Shown: positions 53,944-62,872 of the stretch, in pieces | Position numbering within the stretch: position 1 is the first letter of the stretch | Layout: each line of letters opens with the position of its first letter | DNA from: Gari tellinella | Taxonomy: Eukaryota > Mollusca > Bivalvia > Cardiida > Psammobiidae | Reading direction: 5' to 3' | NCBI GenBank assembly: GCA_922989275.2 | Contig: OV277869.1 | Location: 39,602,189-39,666,188, forward strand | DNA: 64,000 nucleotides | Notes under the pieces: generated by a model | Database searches by the model: none | What the model saw: only the letters and a program-made list of their open reading frames with translations | What the model was told of the DNA's origin: nothing | Translations under genes and position numbers: made by a program

Positions 53944-54455
53944 TGATTTTACAACTGGAATATGCAGTATAACCTGAAAAACTTTACACTGGTCGTCCGT
54001 CCGAAAACGTGGCTTTTCCGGTTTTCTCCCACCGAAATGACCAAACATGCAATTATTCGTGTCAGCGAAAGTGCTTTGCCTAAGTTGTTTGAGCTTGGTT
54101 CATAATCGACGTTAAATGAATAAAGTCTAAACAGTGGTATAACCTCTAAAACCCGGACCTCATAAATGCCACTGGTAACTGAACAAGTTTCTCAACTCCA
54201 AAAGCATGTGCTTTGTTTGGTTACCAGGTAATCAAGGAAGGCACACAACTATATGTACATGTAGTTTTAATGACATATGTATGTTTACATGTAATAAGGC
54301 TCAGTCTCCTACAGGGATTTTCAACAAAACCAAAATAGTTCGATGATTTTTGTTCATAACCATTGTTCTGTTTCAATTATCCCATTTGCGACCAGTCTTT
54401 TATTTTCATTTTCGTTTTGTTTTATACATGTATATAAATTCCTACATGTATCAAA
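53944..54455. other. Spacer with pogo-like scrap
   Basis: GGTATAACCTCTAAAACCCG near 54135 resembles an H-type terminus. Nothing else. Confidence 0.3.
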
Positions 54456-54520
54456 CAAACAGTGTAGACTCTGATTAGACGCCGCGTTATGCGGCATCTG
54501 ATCAGAGTCTACACCGTTTG
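54456..54520. repeat. J-type core hairpin (J3), near perfect
   Basis: 65-bp stem: CAAACAGTGTAGACTCTG to CAGAGTCTACACCGTTTG around apex GCCGCGTTATGCGGC. The family-specific segment GTGTAGACTC differs from A, B and C. No flanking terminal repeats are visible. Confidence 0.75.
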
Positions 54521-55435
54521 GCTGTGTCAATATAACGAAACGTTGGCACAAATGGGCTAAGCCATCAGTTTGAAATACTGACAACTCAATTCTTTTGAAT
54601 ATTTGCAAAGTATCTTTTATCCAGAAATACATCTAGACGACCGATCATTTGTCTGAGTCCTGGCCTATTTAGTGTTTGCCGATGTTCCTCTGTACTATCA
54701 TGATGAAATGTGTAAATAGATCATATACATATATTCATAAGTAACGATCCATTGTCTTTATGATTGCTGCATATATTTGAACATTTTTCCTCGAAGAAGC
54801 ATTCTTTTCTCAAAGAAAATGCCTGTTTTTGTTCCTGCTTTACTCTCAGTCTGATAAAGCAACTGCAATGCACCTGTCTTGAACAATGGAACACATACAG
54901 TGGGAAATGGTTGCCAGAAAAGCCATGTTTTCTTGAGGCTTACAGATATGCATCAACAACATTAGAAATTATCTACAGTCATTACTGCTTCAAACAACAT
55001 CTTGTTCAAATTAAGTCGAGACTAAAGACCAGCATTACTTAAAACGTGAAACAGAATTGCAGAAAGCTCAATGAGTCTGAAGTTTTCATCAAAATCTTCT
55101 ATTATAAAAAGCTTCGATTTATATCTCATGTTGATGGCGTTTAATACAAGACTGATTGTAATAATTGTAGACACATAATTAAACATATTGATACCAGTAC
55201 ACAAAGGTCTATCATTTTCATGAATACTAAAATACTTCCATTACAACGGGGAATACTTTATTAGCTCCCGCATTAACAAAAACTAATATTCGGACTTTGA
55301 ATGGCTCCAATGTAATTCATGCTTCCACAAAACATTAAAATGTACAATTTTATTCTAAATTAAAACCTTTCAGATTATTGATGATGCTGATGGTGTATTT
55401 AAAATCTGAGTGGCAAAACCTAATTAGTAGGCATG
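54521..55435. other. Spacer, nothing recognised
   Basis: A 92-codon frame at 54764-55042 has no recognisable domain, so I do not call a gene. Confidence 0.35.
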
Positions 55436-55595
55436 TAACCAGGGTCCATGCTTATAAAGCGTTAGAGTTAAGACTAAAATCGTCTTCAAGCTTTTGATTT
55501 GTCAGATTTGAGCCTCGGCTCAAATCTGACCAATCAAATGCTTGAAAACGAACTGAGACTCAACTCAAACGCTATATAAGCGCTGGGCCTGGAGT
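55436..55595. mobile_element. Foldback palindrome T2
   Basis: Arms CCAGGGTCCATGCTTATAAA / ATATAAGCGCTGGGCCTGG and AGCTTTTGATTTGTCAGA / CTGACCAATCAAATGC, closing on TTTGAGCCTCGGCTCAAATC. Related to T1. Confidence 0.7.
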
Positions 55596-55837
55596 TTTTC
55601 AGGCTCAGAACTGTTTCACAGATTTTGTGAATGTTGTATGTATTGTCTATGTATATATAATTTTTGTTCCAAGTAAAATCATGAACTGAGCGTAATAGTT
55701 GATTTTGAATTTGATTGAGAGGTCATTCGTTACAAGTTATTTGCGTGTTACATACATATATTATTTAGATGAGTTTCCTAGGAACTATTTATCAAAAGTG
55801 TAAATCAATCCATCTGTTTGTTTGACCAGCAGGGGTG

Positions 55838-55896
55838 TTCCATCACCATTATCTCATCTCATCTCATCTCATCATCATTCGTCATTCATCGGTGCT
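55838..55896 (+). repeat. ATCTC microsatellite and tail-like sequence
   Basis: About four ATCTC units at 55851-55870, then ATCATCATTCGTCATTCATC and GGTGCTA, which resemble 20252-20300 on the minus strand. Possibly a shared retroelement 3' end. Confidence 0.45.
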
Positions 55897-56147
55897 ACAT
55901 TGGAGAAAACGTTATTCTTTCCCGTTTAAACGCAAACGAAAAGCAAATGCTAATCGCTAAATTGTAGGAAATTACCATTTTTTGACATTTCTTCTTATTT
56001 TTTTTTAATCTGAGTGGCAAACAATTCGGAGCCCGATCAGACGCCGGGTCAGCCGGCGTCTGATCTGGCTCCAAACTGTTTGCAATGGAAATAATAGTTT
56101 TAGCGTAAACGCGTTTATTGGGAAAGAATAACGTTTTCTTCACTGTT
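55896..56147 (+). mobile_element. Family A copy (A46), older subfamily
   Basis: TACATTGGAGAAAACG to ACGTTTTCTTCACTGTT; core about 56018-56082 (apex GGGTCAGCC). Confidence 0.88.
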
Positions 56148-56261
56148 TACATGTATGACCTAATTTGTGTCGCAGTGCCATGAAATAAAACTCATCCATC
56201 AATCCATCAAAACTGTCAAACTTGTTTTTATTTCCAATTAAAACCGTTTGTATTATAGGAA

Positions 56262-56503
56262 CATATGCAATTTGCAAACAGACTTCGGCAAGATCAGATA
56301 CAGAGTAACTCGGCGTCTGAGTAGATCTCAGTAGACCTTTCAGGATTCAAACTGTTTGATCATCGCTTTGATACCATGTCAGTTACACTGCCTTAAATCT
56401 AAATTTAAATGATATTGCAGACAACATAATTGAAGCAGACGCGAAAATGGCGGCGATGGGGTAAAAATATAGCAAAACAATGTTTAGCAGTGAAAGAGTT
56501 AAG
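56262..56503 (-). mobile_element. Family C copy (C11), degenerate
   Basis: TTTGCAAACAGACTTCGGC, AACTCGGCGTCTGAG, AGGATTCAAACTGTTTGATC, GAAGCAGACGCG, and GCAGTGAAAGAGTTAA at the far right. Confidence 0.6.
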
Positions 56504-56600
56504 AACACGTACATGTACATTGTTAACACATTTTTAAATTACAGTCATTTTGTACATTTTTCACTGCTTTTTGGGTTGGTTTACTTTTCCAATGGGAATC

Positions 56601-56856
56601 TTAAACCTTTTCCCTCATAGCCTGTTTTAAGTTTTGAAAATAGATGACTAATTAAAGCAGGTTGAAAGTAAAGCAGAATGCGCCTTAAGGCGCATTCTGC
56701 TTTACTTTAAGCCTCCTTTAAGCTTGGAACACTTGCTAGAATAAAGTAAATATTCCTTATGATAAATATTCATGACTGTATAAATTGGAACTATTTTTCT
56801 TCAGTGAATGAATAAATATAATGTGCTTAAAGGCGCTTCTATAGTGAAAGGGGTAA
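56601..56856 (-). mobile_element. Family D copy (D7), full length
   Basis: TTAAACCTTTTCCCTCATAG to GTGAAAGGGGTAA. Hairpin 56653-56721 with intact GCGCCTTAAGGCGC apex. CATGACTGTATAAATTGG and TTCTTCAGTGAATG on the right. Confidence 0.85.
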
Positions 56857-57154
56857 GTAAATAAAACGTGATTTTAAACATTGCTAACGTTCATATTGAC
56901 TGAATGCTTCGTTTTGATTAATACTGTTTGTAGGGTCTGTTTAGTCGTGTTTAGCAATATTAAGCTTGCATTATTCGAAATAATTAATCGTGTTTTTTGT
57001 GTCTCTTTTCAGATTCTAATAATTGATATGAAGCAGCTCTTAGAGGTAAGATTAAAAATAATCTATATAGTGTTGTTACAGCGGAGAAAATGTTAGCCTT
57101 ATGTAATATCGTAAATTGTATGTGCAAATTCAATTATGTCTTTTTAAACAATTG
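56857..57154. other. Spacer with A-end scrap
   Basis: TACAGCGGAGAAAATGTTA at about 57079 is an isolated family A terminus. Confidence 0.4.
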
Positions 57155-57363
57155 CAGTATGAGAGGGCGTTATTCTTTCCTATGCTACATGTAAAACTAA
57201 TATTTTCATTCCAAAACAAGTCACGCCAGTTCAGACGCCGGATACCCAGCGTCTGACCAGGCTCCAAACGACGTGTTTGCCAGACAGACTAAAACAAATA
57301 TATGTAGTTAGAAATTAAAATAATCATATTTGTTTCAATTTAGCGCATCACGTTTGGTCTGCG

Positions 57364-57610
57364 TTAATACATTCCACTGTCAACAGCGCTAAAATGCGAC
57401 TTTGCAAACAGTTTGAGACTTGATAAGACGCCGCGTGACGCGGCTTTTGATCAGGATCGAAACTGTTTGACACTGGTATCAGCATTTCTTTAGTCAAAAC
57501 AGTCCTAAAGATGACTTTTAAAATATTGCCGACGACACTACCAATGCAGACGATATTTCGGCGGTCAGAGGGTTAAAACAGGCGATAACACCTGGCAGGG
57601 AAAGGGTTAA
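57364..57610 (-). mobile_element. Family C copy (C12) inside A48
   Basis: TTAATACATTCCACTGTC, CTAAAATGCGACTTTGC, core about 57402-57469 (apex GCCGCGTGACGCGGC), AATGCAGACGATATTTCGGC and GGGAAAGGGTTAA. Shares its right TTAA with D8. Confidence 0.78.
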
Positions 57611-57860
57611 CCCTTTACCCAATAACCCGTTTATAACATTAAATACTGGTGATCACTTAAAGCAGGTTGAAAGTAAAGCAGAATGTGCCTTAAGGCACAT
57701 TCTGCTTTACTTACAGCCTGCTTTAAACTACCATCTGCTAGGCAATATAAAATATTTTTTTATGTTAATTGTTCATGAGGGTATACACTGTAACTATTTA
57801 CTTTAGCGGAGGAATAAATTAAATACGCTAAAAGTCGCTCCTATAGGGAGGAAAGCGTTA
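57607..57860 (-). mobile_element. Family D copy (D8), adjacent to C12
   Basis: TTAACCCTTTACCCAATAAC, hairpin 57657-57726 (apex GTGCCTTAAGGCAC, a compensated change on both arms), TTAGCGGAGGAATAAATT, AGGGAGGAAAGCGTTA. Confidence 0.82.
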
Positions 57861-58009
57861 GGTAAGAAAGAATAGCGTATTCTCCACTGTATTTGTGTGT
57901 TGTGTATGATCACTCATCAAGAGAAAGTATCGGTGTCATGTTCTACATACGATTCCATCGCATTTGCATGTTTCTTCTTCTGTATTATCTGATCAAAGTT
58001 CACAAAGTT

Positions 58010-58205
58010 TACCAACAGTGAGGAAGACCTAACGATTTACCAACACACGCGTTTGTACTACATGTAAAGCACTTCAGTCTGTTGAAAACAGTTTCGAGCC
58101 GGTGTCTGATGAGGCTCCAAACTGTTTGCTTTTTAGATTTCAAACTAATCTTTGATATTTCAAAACTATGACTAAGTGTACAGTTTATTACATTGCGTTT
58201 AGCAT
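58010..58205 (-). mobile_element. Degenerate family A copy (A50)
   Basis: AACAGTGAGGAAGACC, AACACACGCGTTTG, AACAGTTTCGAGCC and GGTGTCTGATGAGGCTCC, TTACATTGCGTTTAG. Confidence 0.6.
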
Positions 58206-58249
58206 CAATCACCACATTCGTACCAAGCGTCTCATAAAAGGGACATAGG

Positions 58250-58314
58250 CAAACAGTGCATACTCTGATCAAATGTCGCATAATGCGGCGTCTGATCAGA
58301 GTTTACACTGTTTG
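58250..58314. repeat. J-type core hairpin (J4)
   Basis: CAAACAGTGCATACTCTGATC to GATCAGAGTTTACACTGTTTG with apex GTCGCATAATGCGGC. Same length and register as J3. No termini seen. Confidence 0.7.
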
Positions 58315-58458
58315 CTAATAGAAATATCAATATAAAACAAAACAAATATGAAAAAGTAAACCAGGTACCCCTTATATAACAAATGGACTTATTCAATATA
58401 TAAGCATGGAAGAGTCCACTAACCGCAAATGCGTTATAGGGATAACTATTCTACATGG

Positions 58459-58708
58459 TACAGTGAAGAATCTGTTATTCTTTCCCGTTTAAACGCAAAC
58501 GTACGCAAACGCAAAGCACTAAAACGTAGAAAAGAACAACTTTTGGACAATTCTGATAATTCATGTTTATCTTGGTGGCAAACAGTTTGGAGCCTGATCA
58601 GACGCCGGGTTACCCGGCGTCTGATCTGGATCCAAACTGTTTGTACAGGAAATAATAGTTTTAGCGTAAACGCGTTTATTGGGAAAGAATAACAGATTCT
58701 CCACTGTA
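58459..58708 (+). mobile_element. Family A, young 250-bp copy (A51)
   Basis: TACAGTGAAGAATCTG to CAGATTCTCCACTGTA; core 58579-58643, with the right arm reading CTGGATCC (C-like) instead of CTGGCTCC. Confidence 0.92.
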
Positions 58709-58732
58709 TGTCCTATCGGTTGCTGTATAGTT

Positions 58733-58940
58733 TAACAGGTGAGAAGACGTTATTCTATCTAGTCTATCTTTTGACAATACTTACGTTGTGTTTCAATTTG
58801 AGTGGCAAAATGTTTGGAGACTGACCAGGCGTAAGATTACCAAGGGTCTGATCTGGTTCCAATTTATTTACATTAGACATAACTGTTAAGTATAAGGGCA
58901 TGTATAAGGGGAAACGTTTTAGGTTAGTTACCGTAACTGT
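58733..58940 (+). mobile_element. Degenerate family A copy (A52)
   Basis: ACAGGTGAGAAGACGTTATTC, ATTTGAGTGGCAAAATG, TGGAGACTGACCAGGCG, CTGATCTGGTTCC. The right end is lost. Confidence 0.6.
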
Positions 58941-59008
58941 GCCTTATTTAGAACGGTTTTGAATTGTGTGTACTTTCTGTATTTCCACCATAACAGGTTT
59001 GTCTCTTG

Positions 59009-59258
59009 TATAGTAGAGAATACGTGATTCTGGTCCGTCTTAACAAAATTAAACGCAAACGAAGTGCAATTAAATGTAGAAAATGACAACTTTTAGATCA
59101 TTCTACCACTTATATTTATTTGAGTGGCAAAGAGATTAGAACCTGGTAAGACGCTGATTACCTGGCGTCTGATCTGGCTGCAAATTCGTTTGATTTGGAC
59201 AATCAGATTTGAGCATAAACGCGTTTTATATGGGAAAAAATACGCCTTCTTCATTCTA
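59009..59258 (+). mobile_element. Family A copy (A53), older
   Basis: TAGTAGAGAATACGTGATTC to CGCCTTCTTCATTCTA. Core weak (GATTAGAACCTGGTAAGACG). Shares its terminal TA with A54. Confidence 0.72.
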
Positions 59259-59491
59259 CAATGGAGAAGACGTTATTCTTTCCCGTTTAAACGCAAACGA
59301 AACGCAAACGCATGGCAGTAAAATGTAGAAAACAACAACTTTTTGACATTTCTCATGATATATTTTTAGCTGAGTGTCAAACAATTTAGAGACTGATCAG
59401 ATGCCGGGTTACCCGGCGTCTTATCTGGTGTCAAACAGTTTGCAACGGAAAAAATGTGTTTATTGGACCAGAATAACGTATCTCCACTGTA
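59256..59491 (+). mobile_element. Family A copy (A54), older
   Basis: TACAATGGAGAAGACG to ACGTATCTCCACTGTA. Core AAACAATTTAGAGACTG with apex CGGGTTACCCG. Head-to-tail with A53. Confidence 0.82.
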
Positions 59492-59703
59492 TATGTATCT
59501 TGAAGTCACGAATATTCGGTCACATATTATATTTCATTCAGTAGCAGCGACATCCTGTCAGTTTTCTCATTAAGTGATCAATTTCCAATTATTTTCTCCG
59601 AATATAGAAAAATTAGGTCATGGCGATGGATTCTTTATTCATATATTTAAAGAATTCGTAAGGTCCAAGACAGCTGATTTCCATAAGTATTGCACACATA
59701 GTG
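59492..59703. other. Spacer
   Basis: Nothing recognised. Confidence 0.25.
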
Positions 59704-59911
59704 TTACAATGAAGAATACGTTATTCTTTTCCAATAAACGCGTTTATGCTTTAGCAATTATATCCATTGCAAACAGTTTAACCCGGCGTCTGATCAGGCT
59801 CCGAACGGGTCGCCACTTAAATTAAAATAAATAATCAAAATTGTCAAAAAATTGTTTCTTTTTTAAATGTAACAGAATACATGTACATGTAGTTACGTCC
59901 TCTCCACTGTA
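59704..59911 (-). mobile_element. Family A copy (A55), core left arm deleted
   Basis: TACAATGAAGAATACG, CAATAAACGCGTTTATGC, CAAACAGTTTAACCCGGCG, then CTGATCAGGCTCC, and CGTCCTCTCCACTGTA. A left-arm apex deletion (family hairpin cut). Confidence 0.78.
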
Positions 59912-60139
59912 CAGTAATGAATACGTTAGTTCTTTCCAAGTAAACATTGTGGACAGTGGCAAACCATTTTCTGCCAGATCAGACGCCTAGGACTCCGGCG
60001 TCTGGCCAGGCTTCAAACTGTTAGCCATTCAGATTAGAAATAATTCGGTGAACATTTTAGAATGAATTGTTTTTTAAAGATTTTATAGCATTGCATTTGC
60101 ATGCGTTTTAAACAGAAAAATAAAAGTTTATCCATTGTA
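59910..60139 (-). mobile_element. Family A copy (A56), tandem with A55
   Basis: TACAGTAATGAATACG shares its TA with A55. Core CCATTTTCTGCCAGATCAG ... CCGGCGTCTGGCCAGGC. Ends TTTATCCATTGTA. Confidence 0.75.
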
Positions 60140-60178
60140 CCAATAGGGTCCTAAATTTATGAATATACACGTACATGT

Positions 60179-60348
60179 ACTTTTGGACAATTCTGATAAT
60201 TCTTGTTTATCTTGGTGGCAAACAGTTTGGAGCCTGATCAGACGCCGGGTTACCCGGCGTCTGATCTGGCTCCAAACTGTTTGCACTGCAAATAATAGTT
60301 TTAGCGTAAACGCGTTTATTGGGAAAGAATAACAGATTCTCCACTGTA
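60179..60348 (+). mobile_element. Family A, young copy (A57), left ~80 bp missing
   Basis: Starts abruptly at ACTTTTGGACAATTC. Core 60219-60283 and right end to CAGATTCTCCACTGTA are intact. GTACATGTAC stands at the break. Confidence 0.88.
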
Positions 60349-60458
60349 CTAGACGGTACACCGATGCATTAGGCGTTAGAATGCAGAGACAGTCGGTCAC
60401 CTGTCTTCGAAACAAGAACCAGTGTATGAAACTTGGGGTTCAGAATGTTTTCAGGTGG

Positions 60459-60655
60459 TAGAGTGGAGAAGATGTTCATCTTTCTTGTTTAAACGCAAAT
60501 GAAACGCAAACGAATTGCAATAAAATATAAAAAAAATACCACTTATTAAACATTTTTAATGTTCATTTTTATCTTAATGGCAAACCGTTTGCAATGGAAA
60601 TGACAGATGTAGCGTAAACGCGCTTATTGGGAAAGAATAGCATTTTTTCCACTGT
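60459..60655 (+). mobile_element. Family A copy (A58), hairpin deleted
   Basis: TAGAGTGGAGAAGATG to GCATTTTTTCCACTGTA. The core is gone: TAATGGCAAACCGTTTGC joins the outermost hairpin bases directly. Confidence 0.8.
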
Positions 60656-60915
60656 ACTGTGTACTTACTTACTATTTAATCCTGTTTGCTCCGGTCAGAG
60701 CATAGGGGGTTGACTTAAAAGCGACATTGCGTTCGGTGCATGGCTTTGGCTTCTCCCCACGACCTCTTTGTCTTGCGGAGCTCAATGTTGAATGTCCTAC
60801 GCCAGTAGTTTGGTGGTCTTCCGCTTCGCCTGGTGTCTTGATGGTTCCAATCTAGTACCAGTCCTGTCAAGCTATGTTGCACTGTGGTCTGCGCGGCGTA
60901 TGGCCGATCCATCTC
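60656..60915 (-). pseudogene. 3' end of a non-LTR retrotransposon (reverse transcriptase C-terminal region), broken
   Basis: The minus strand encodes about 65 residues including RRSGRPPNYWRRTF, IELRKTKRSWGEAKAMHR and CRF, followed by an in-frame stop and then VNPLCSDRSKQD. The order GRP-x-x-x-W-RR-T, WGEA, then a Cys-containing tail is characteristic of the extreme C-terminus of LINE-encoded endonuclease/reverse-transcriptase proteins (family knowledge). The catalytic reverse transcriptase and endonuclease domains are missing, as in a 5'-truncated insertion. The 3' end runs to about 60660 and finishes in AAATAGTAAGTAAGTA, a short tandem tail, abutting family A copy A58. The clade (RTE-, Jockey- or CR1-like) is not determinable from this piece. 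Non-functional. Confidence 0.72.
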
Positions 60916-61041
60916 CGTTTTCTGTAGGATTGAGTATGTGACTGGTTGCTGTCCTGTCCTTGCCCATACATGTAGCTCATGGACTCAGAATTTTATACCA
61001 GAAATTCTGACTTGTTTTCTTGGACTTGCGTTTGAGTTTCG

Positions 61042-61284
61042 TACAGAGGAGACGACTTCATGCTTCCCCCTTCAAAGGAAACGCAACGAAACACAAACGC
61101 AATCCAAAACGTGTAGACATTCGTTCAGGATATTAACAATTCATTTAAATCTGACAGGCAAGCACTTTGTAGTTTAGTTAGACGCCGGATAACACGGAAT
61201 GTGATCTGGCTTAAAACTTACAGTTTGCATCGTTTGTTATATATTTAGCATAAACGCGTTTATTGGATATCGTCTTCTACCCTG
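61042..61284 (+). mobile_element. Family A copy (A59), older
   Basis: TACAGAGGAGACGACTTC, AACGCAACGAAACACAAACG, worn core (GTTAGACGCCGGATAACACGG), AGCATAAACGCGTTTATTGG, CGTCTTCTACCCTG. Confidence 0.68.
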
Positions 61285-61333
61285 TTTTAAAGGAAACAAA
61301 TGCTCCCTCTGTTGTATAGACAAACATGTACCT

Positions 61334-61842
61334 TACAGTAGGGAAGACGTTTTTCTTTCCCGTTTAACCCTTTACCTCATAGCCTGTTTTTTAATTTTGA
61401 AAATAGGTGACTACTTAAAGCAGGTTGAAAGTAGAGCAGAATGCGCCCTAAGGCGCATTCTGCTTTACTTTCAGCCTGCTTTAAGCTACCACCTGTTAGA
61501 ATAAAGAAAATATTTCTTATGATACATGTACATAATTATGCATGGCTGTTTAGATTGAACTATTTTCTACTGAATAAAATAATAAACTGAATGGGCTAAA
61601 AGGCGCTTCTATGAGGGAAATGGTTAAACACAAACGAAACGCAAACGCATTGCAATAAAATGTACAAAATGACAATTTTTTGACAATTCTGACTACTTGT
61701 ATTAATCTGAGTGGTAAACAGCGTGGGGCCTGATGGTGGCGGTGTACCCGGCTTCTGCGCTGGCTCCAAACTGTTTGCAATCGAAATTAAAGTTTAAGCG
61801 TAAACGCGTTTATAGGGAATGAATCATATTTTCATCACTGTA
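61334..61842 (+). mobile_element. Family A copy (A49), older, hosting D9
   Basis: TACAGTAGGGAAGACG, CTTTCCCGTTTAA, then D9, then ACACAAACGAAACGCAAACG, GGGGCCTGATGGTGGCGG and TTTTCATCACTGTA. Host sequence is continuous around TTAA. Confidence 0.8.
61364..61627 (-). mobile_element. Family D copy (D9) in A49, perfect TTAA duplication
   Basis: TTAACCCTTTACCTCATAGC to GAGGGAAATGGTTAA. Hairpin 61416-61494 (apex GCGCCCTAAGGCGC). TTAA at 61364-61367 and 61624-61627 is the duplicated centre of the host's GTTTAAAC. Confidence 0.88.
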
Positions 61843-62039
61843 TGAATGGTTCGTTCAGCTTTTCATGTATCAAAATTATAATTAAACTCAGGCAATCTCG
61901 CACCGAATCTCACGGAATCAAATTTAAGATGTAGATGACCAAAATCCTGTGAAGCAATATCCTTCCCAAGTCTTTTGAGAAGGTTTAAAATACAGAATAT
62001 GCATGTTCTGTATATCCAGAACTAATTCATCAATCAAAA
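61843..62039. other. Spacer
   Basis: Nothing recognised. Confidence 0.25.
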
Positions 62040-62252
62040 TACGGTGGGGAAAATATCATTTTTTTCCAAATAAGCCATTGTCCATTGCAAACCGGTTGGA
62101 GCCAGATCAAACGCCGGGTAACCCGTCATCTGATCGGGCTCTAAACTGTTTGCTATTCAGATAACGAAATATATTTTACACTTTCAAAACGTTAACAATT
62201 GTTACATATTATTACACTACATTTGCGTAAACTAGAAGTCTCCTCCACTGTA
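62040..62252 (-). mobile_element. Family A copy (A60), older
   Basis: TACGGTGGGGAAAATATC, core GGTTGGAGCCAGATC ... CGTCATCTGATCGGGCTC, GTCTCCTCCACTGTA. Shares terminal TA with A61, tail-to-head in opposite orientation. Confidence 0.78.
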
Positions 62253-62500
62253 CAGTGGAGAATGTGTTTTTATTTACCATTTAAACGCAAACGTACGCAA
62301 ACGCAAAGCGCTAAAACGTAGAAAAGAACAACTTTTGGACAATTCTGATATTTCATGTTTATCTTGGTGGCAAACAGTTTGGAGCCTAATCAGACGCCGG
62401 GTTACCCGGCGTCTGATCTGGCTCCAAACTATTTGCACAGCAAATAATAGTTTTAGCGTAAACGCGTTTATTGGGAAAGAATAACACATTCTCCACTGTA
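62251..62500 (+). mobile_element. Family A, young 250-bp copy (A61)
   Basis: TACAGTGGAGAATGTG to CACATTCTCCACTGTA; core 62371-62435. Immediately follows A60. Confidence 0.92.
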
Positions 62501-62575
62501 TAAAGTGTTTTGATATCTGGTTATTGCTAGACACGATTACAGCCAAGACGGCGTGATTCATTTCGATAAAATCGT

Positions 62576-62780
62576 TTACCATACAACTATTATTTCCATT
62601 GTAGACAGTTCTGCGCCAGATCAGTCGCCGGGTAACCCTCCGTCTGATCAGGCTTCACACTGTTCACCACTCAGGTTCAAATAGATTAGCCAGAAGTGTC
62701 GAAAAATCGTCATTTGTTACATTTTAATATAATGCGTTTGCGTTTTTAAAACGGGAAATAATAACTTCCTCTCTACTGTA
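62576..62780 (-). mobile_element. Family A copy (A62), left end lost
   Basis: AACTATTATTTCCATTGTAG, core GCGCCAGATCAGTCGCC and GGGTAACCC, AATGCGTTTGCGTTTT, CTTCCTCTCTACTGTA. Confidence 0.7.
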
Positions 62781-62872
62781 TTTTCAAACTTTATTTGCAC
62801 ATGATGTGTAGTAGGTAAAGCATTAATCTGTCCTGTTTCAACTTATTGACACGCAAGAGCAATTTCATCAAC

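Larger units (their letters stand above)
57155..57891 (-). mobile_element. Family A copy (A48) hosting C12 and D8
   Basis: GCAGTATGAGAGGGCGTTATTC, CAGTTCAGACGCCGG ... CAGCGTCTGACCAGGCTCC, GTTTGCCAGACAGAC and TTTGGTCTGCGTTAA. After C12 and D8, TAAGAAAGAATAGCGTATTC and TCCACTGTA close the element. Confidence 0.75.

Noticed and set aside
54764..55042. 92-codon frame
   Set aside because: Cysteine-rich looking but without a known pattern or splice evidence.
2394..61494. Hairpins as rho-independent terminators
   Set aside because: Stems are far too long, lie inside MITEs, lack consistent T-tracts, and there are no genes to terminate.
13224..62582. Recurring open frames on both strands giving similar peptides (SLEPDQTPG..., IRRRVTRRLIRLQTVC...) near many loci
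   Set aside because: They are the six-frame readings of the family A/B/C hairpin. The same peptides appear in both orientations because the DNA is palindromic. No start context, codon bias or partner exons.
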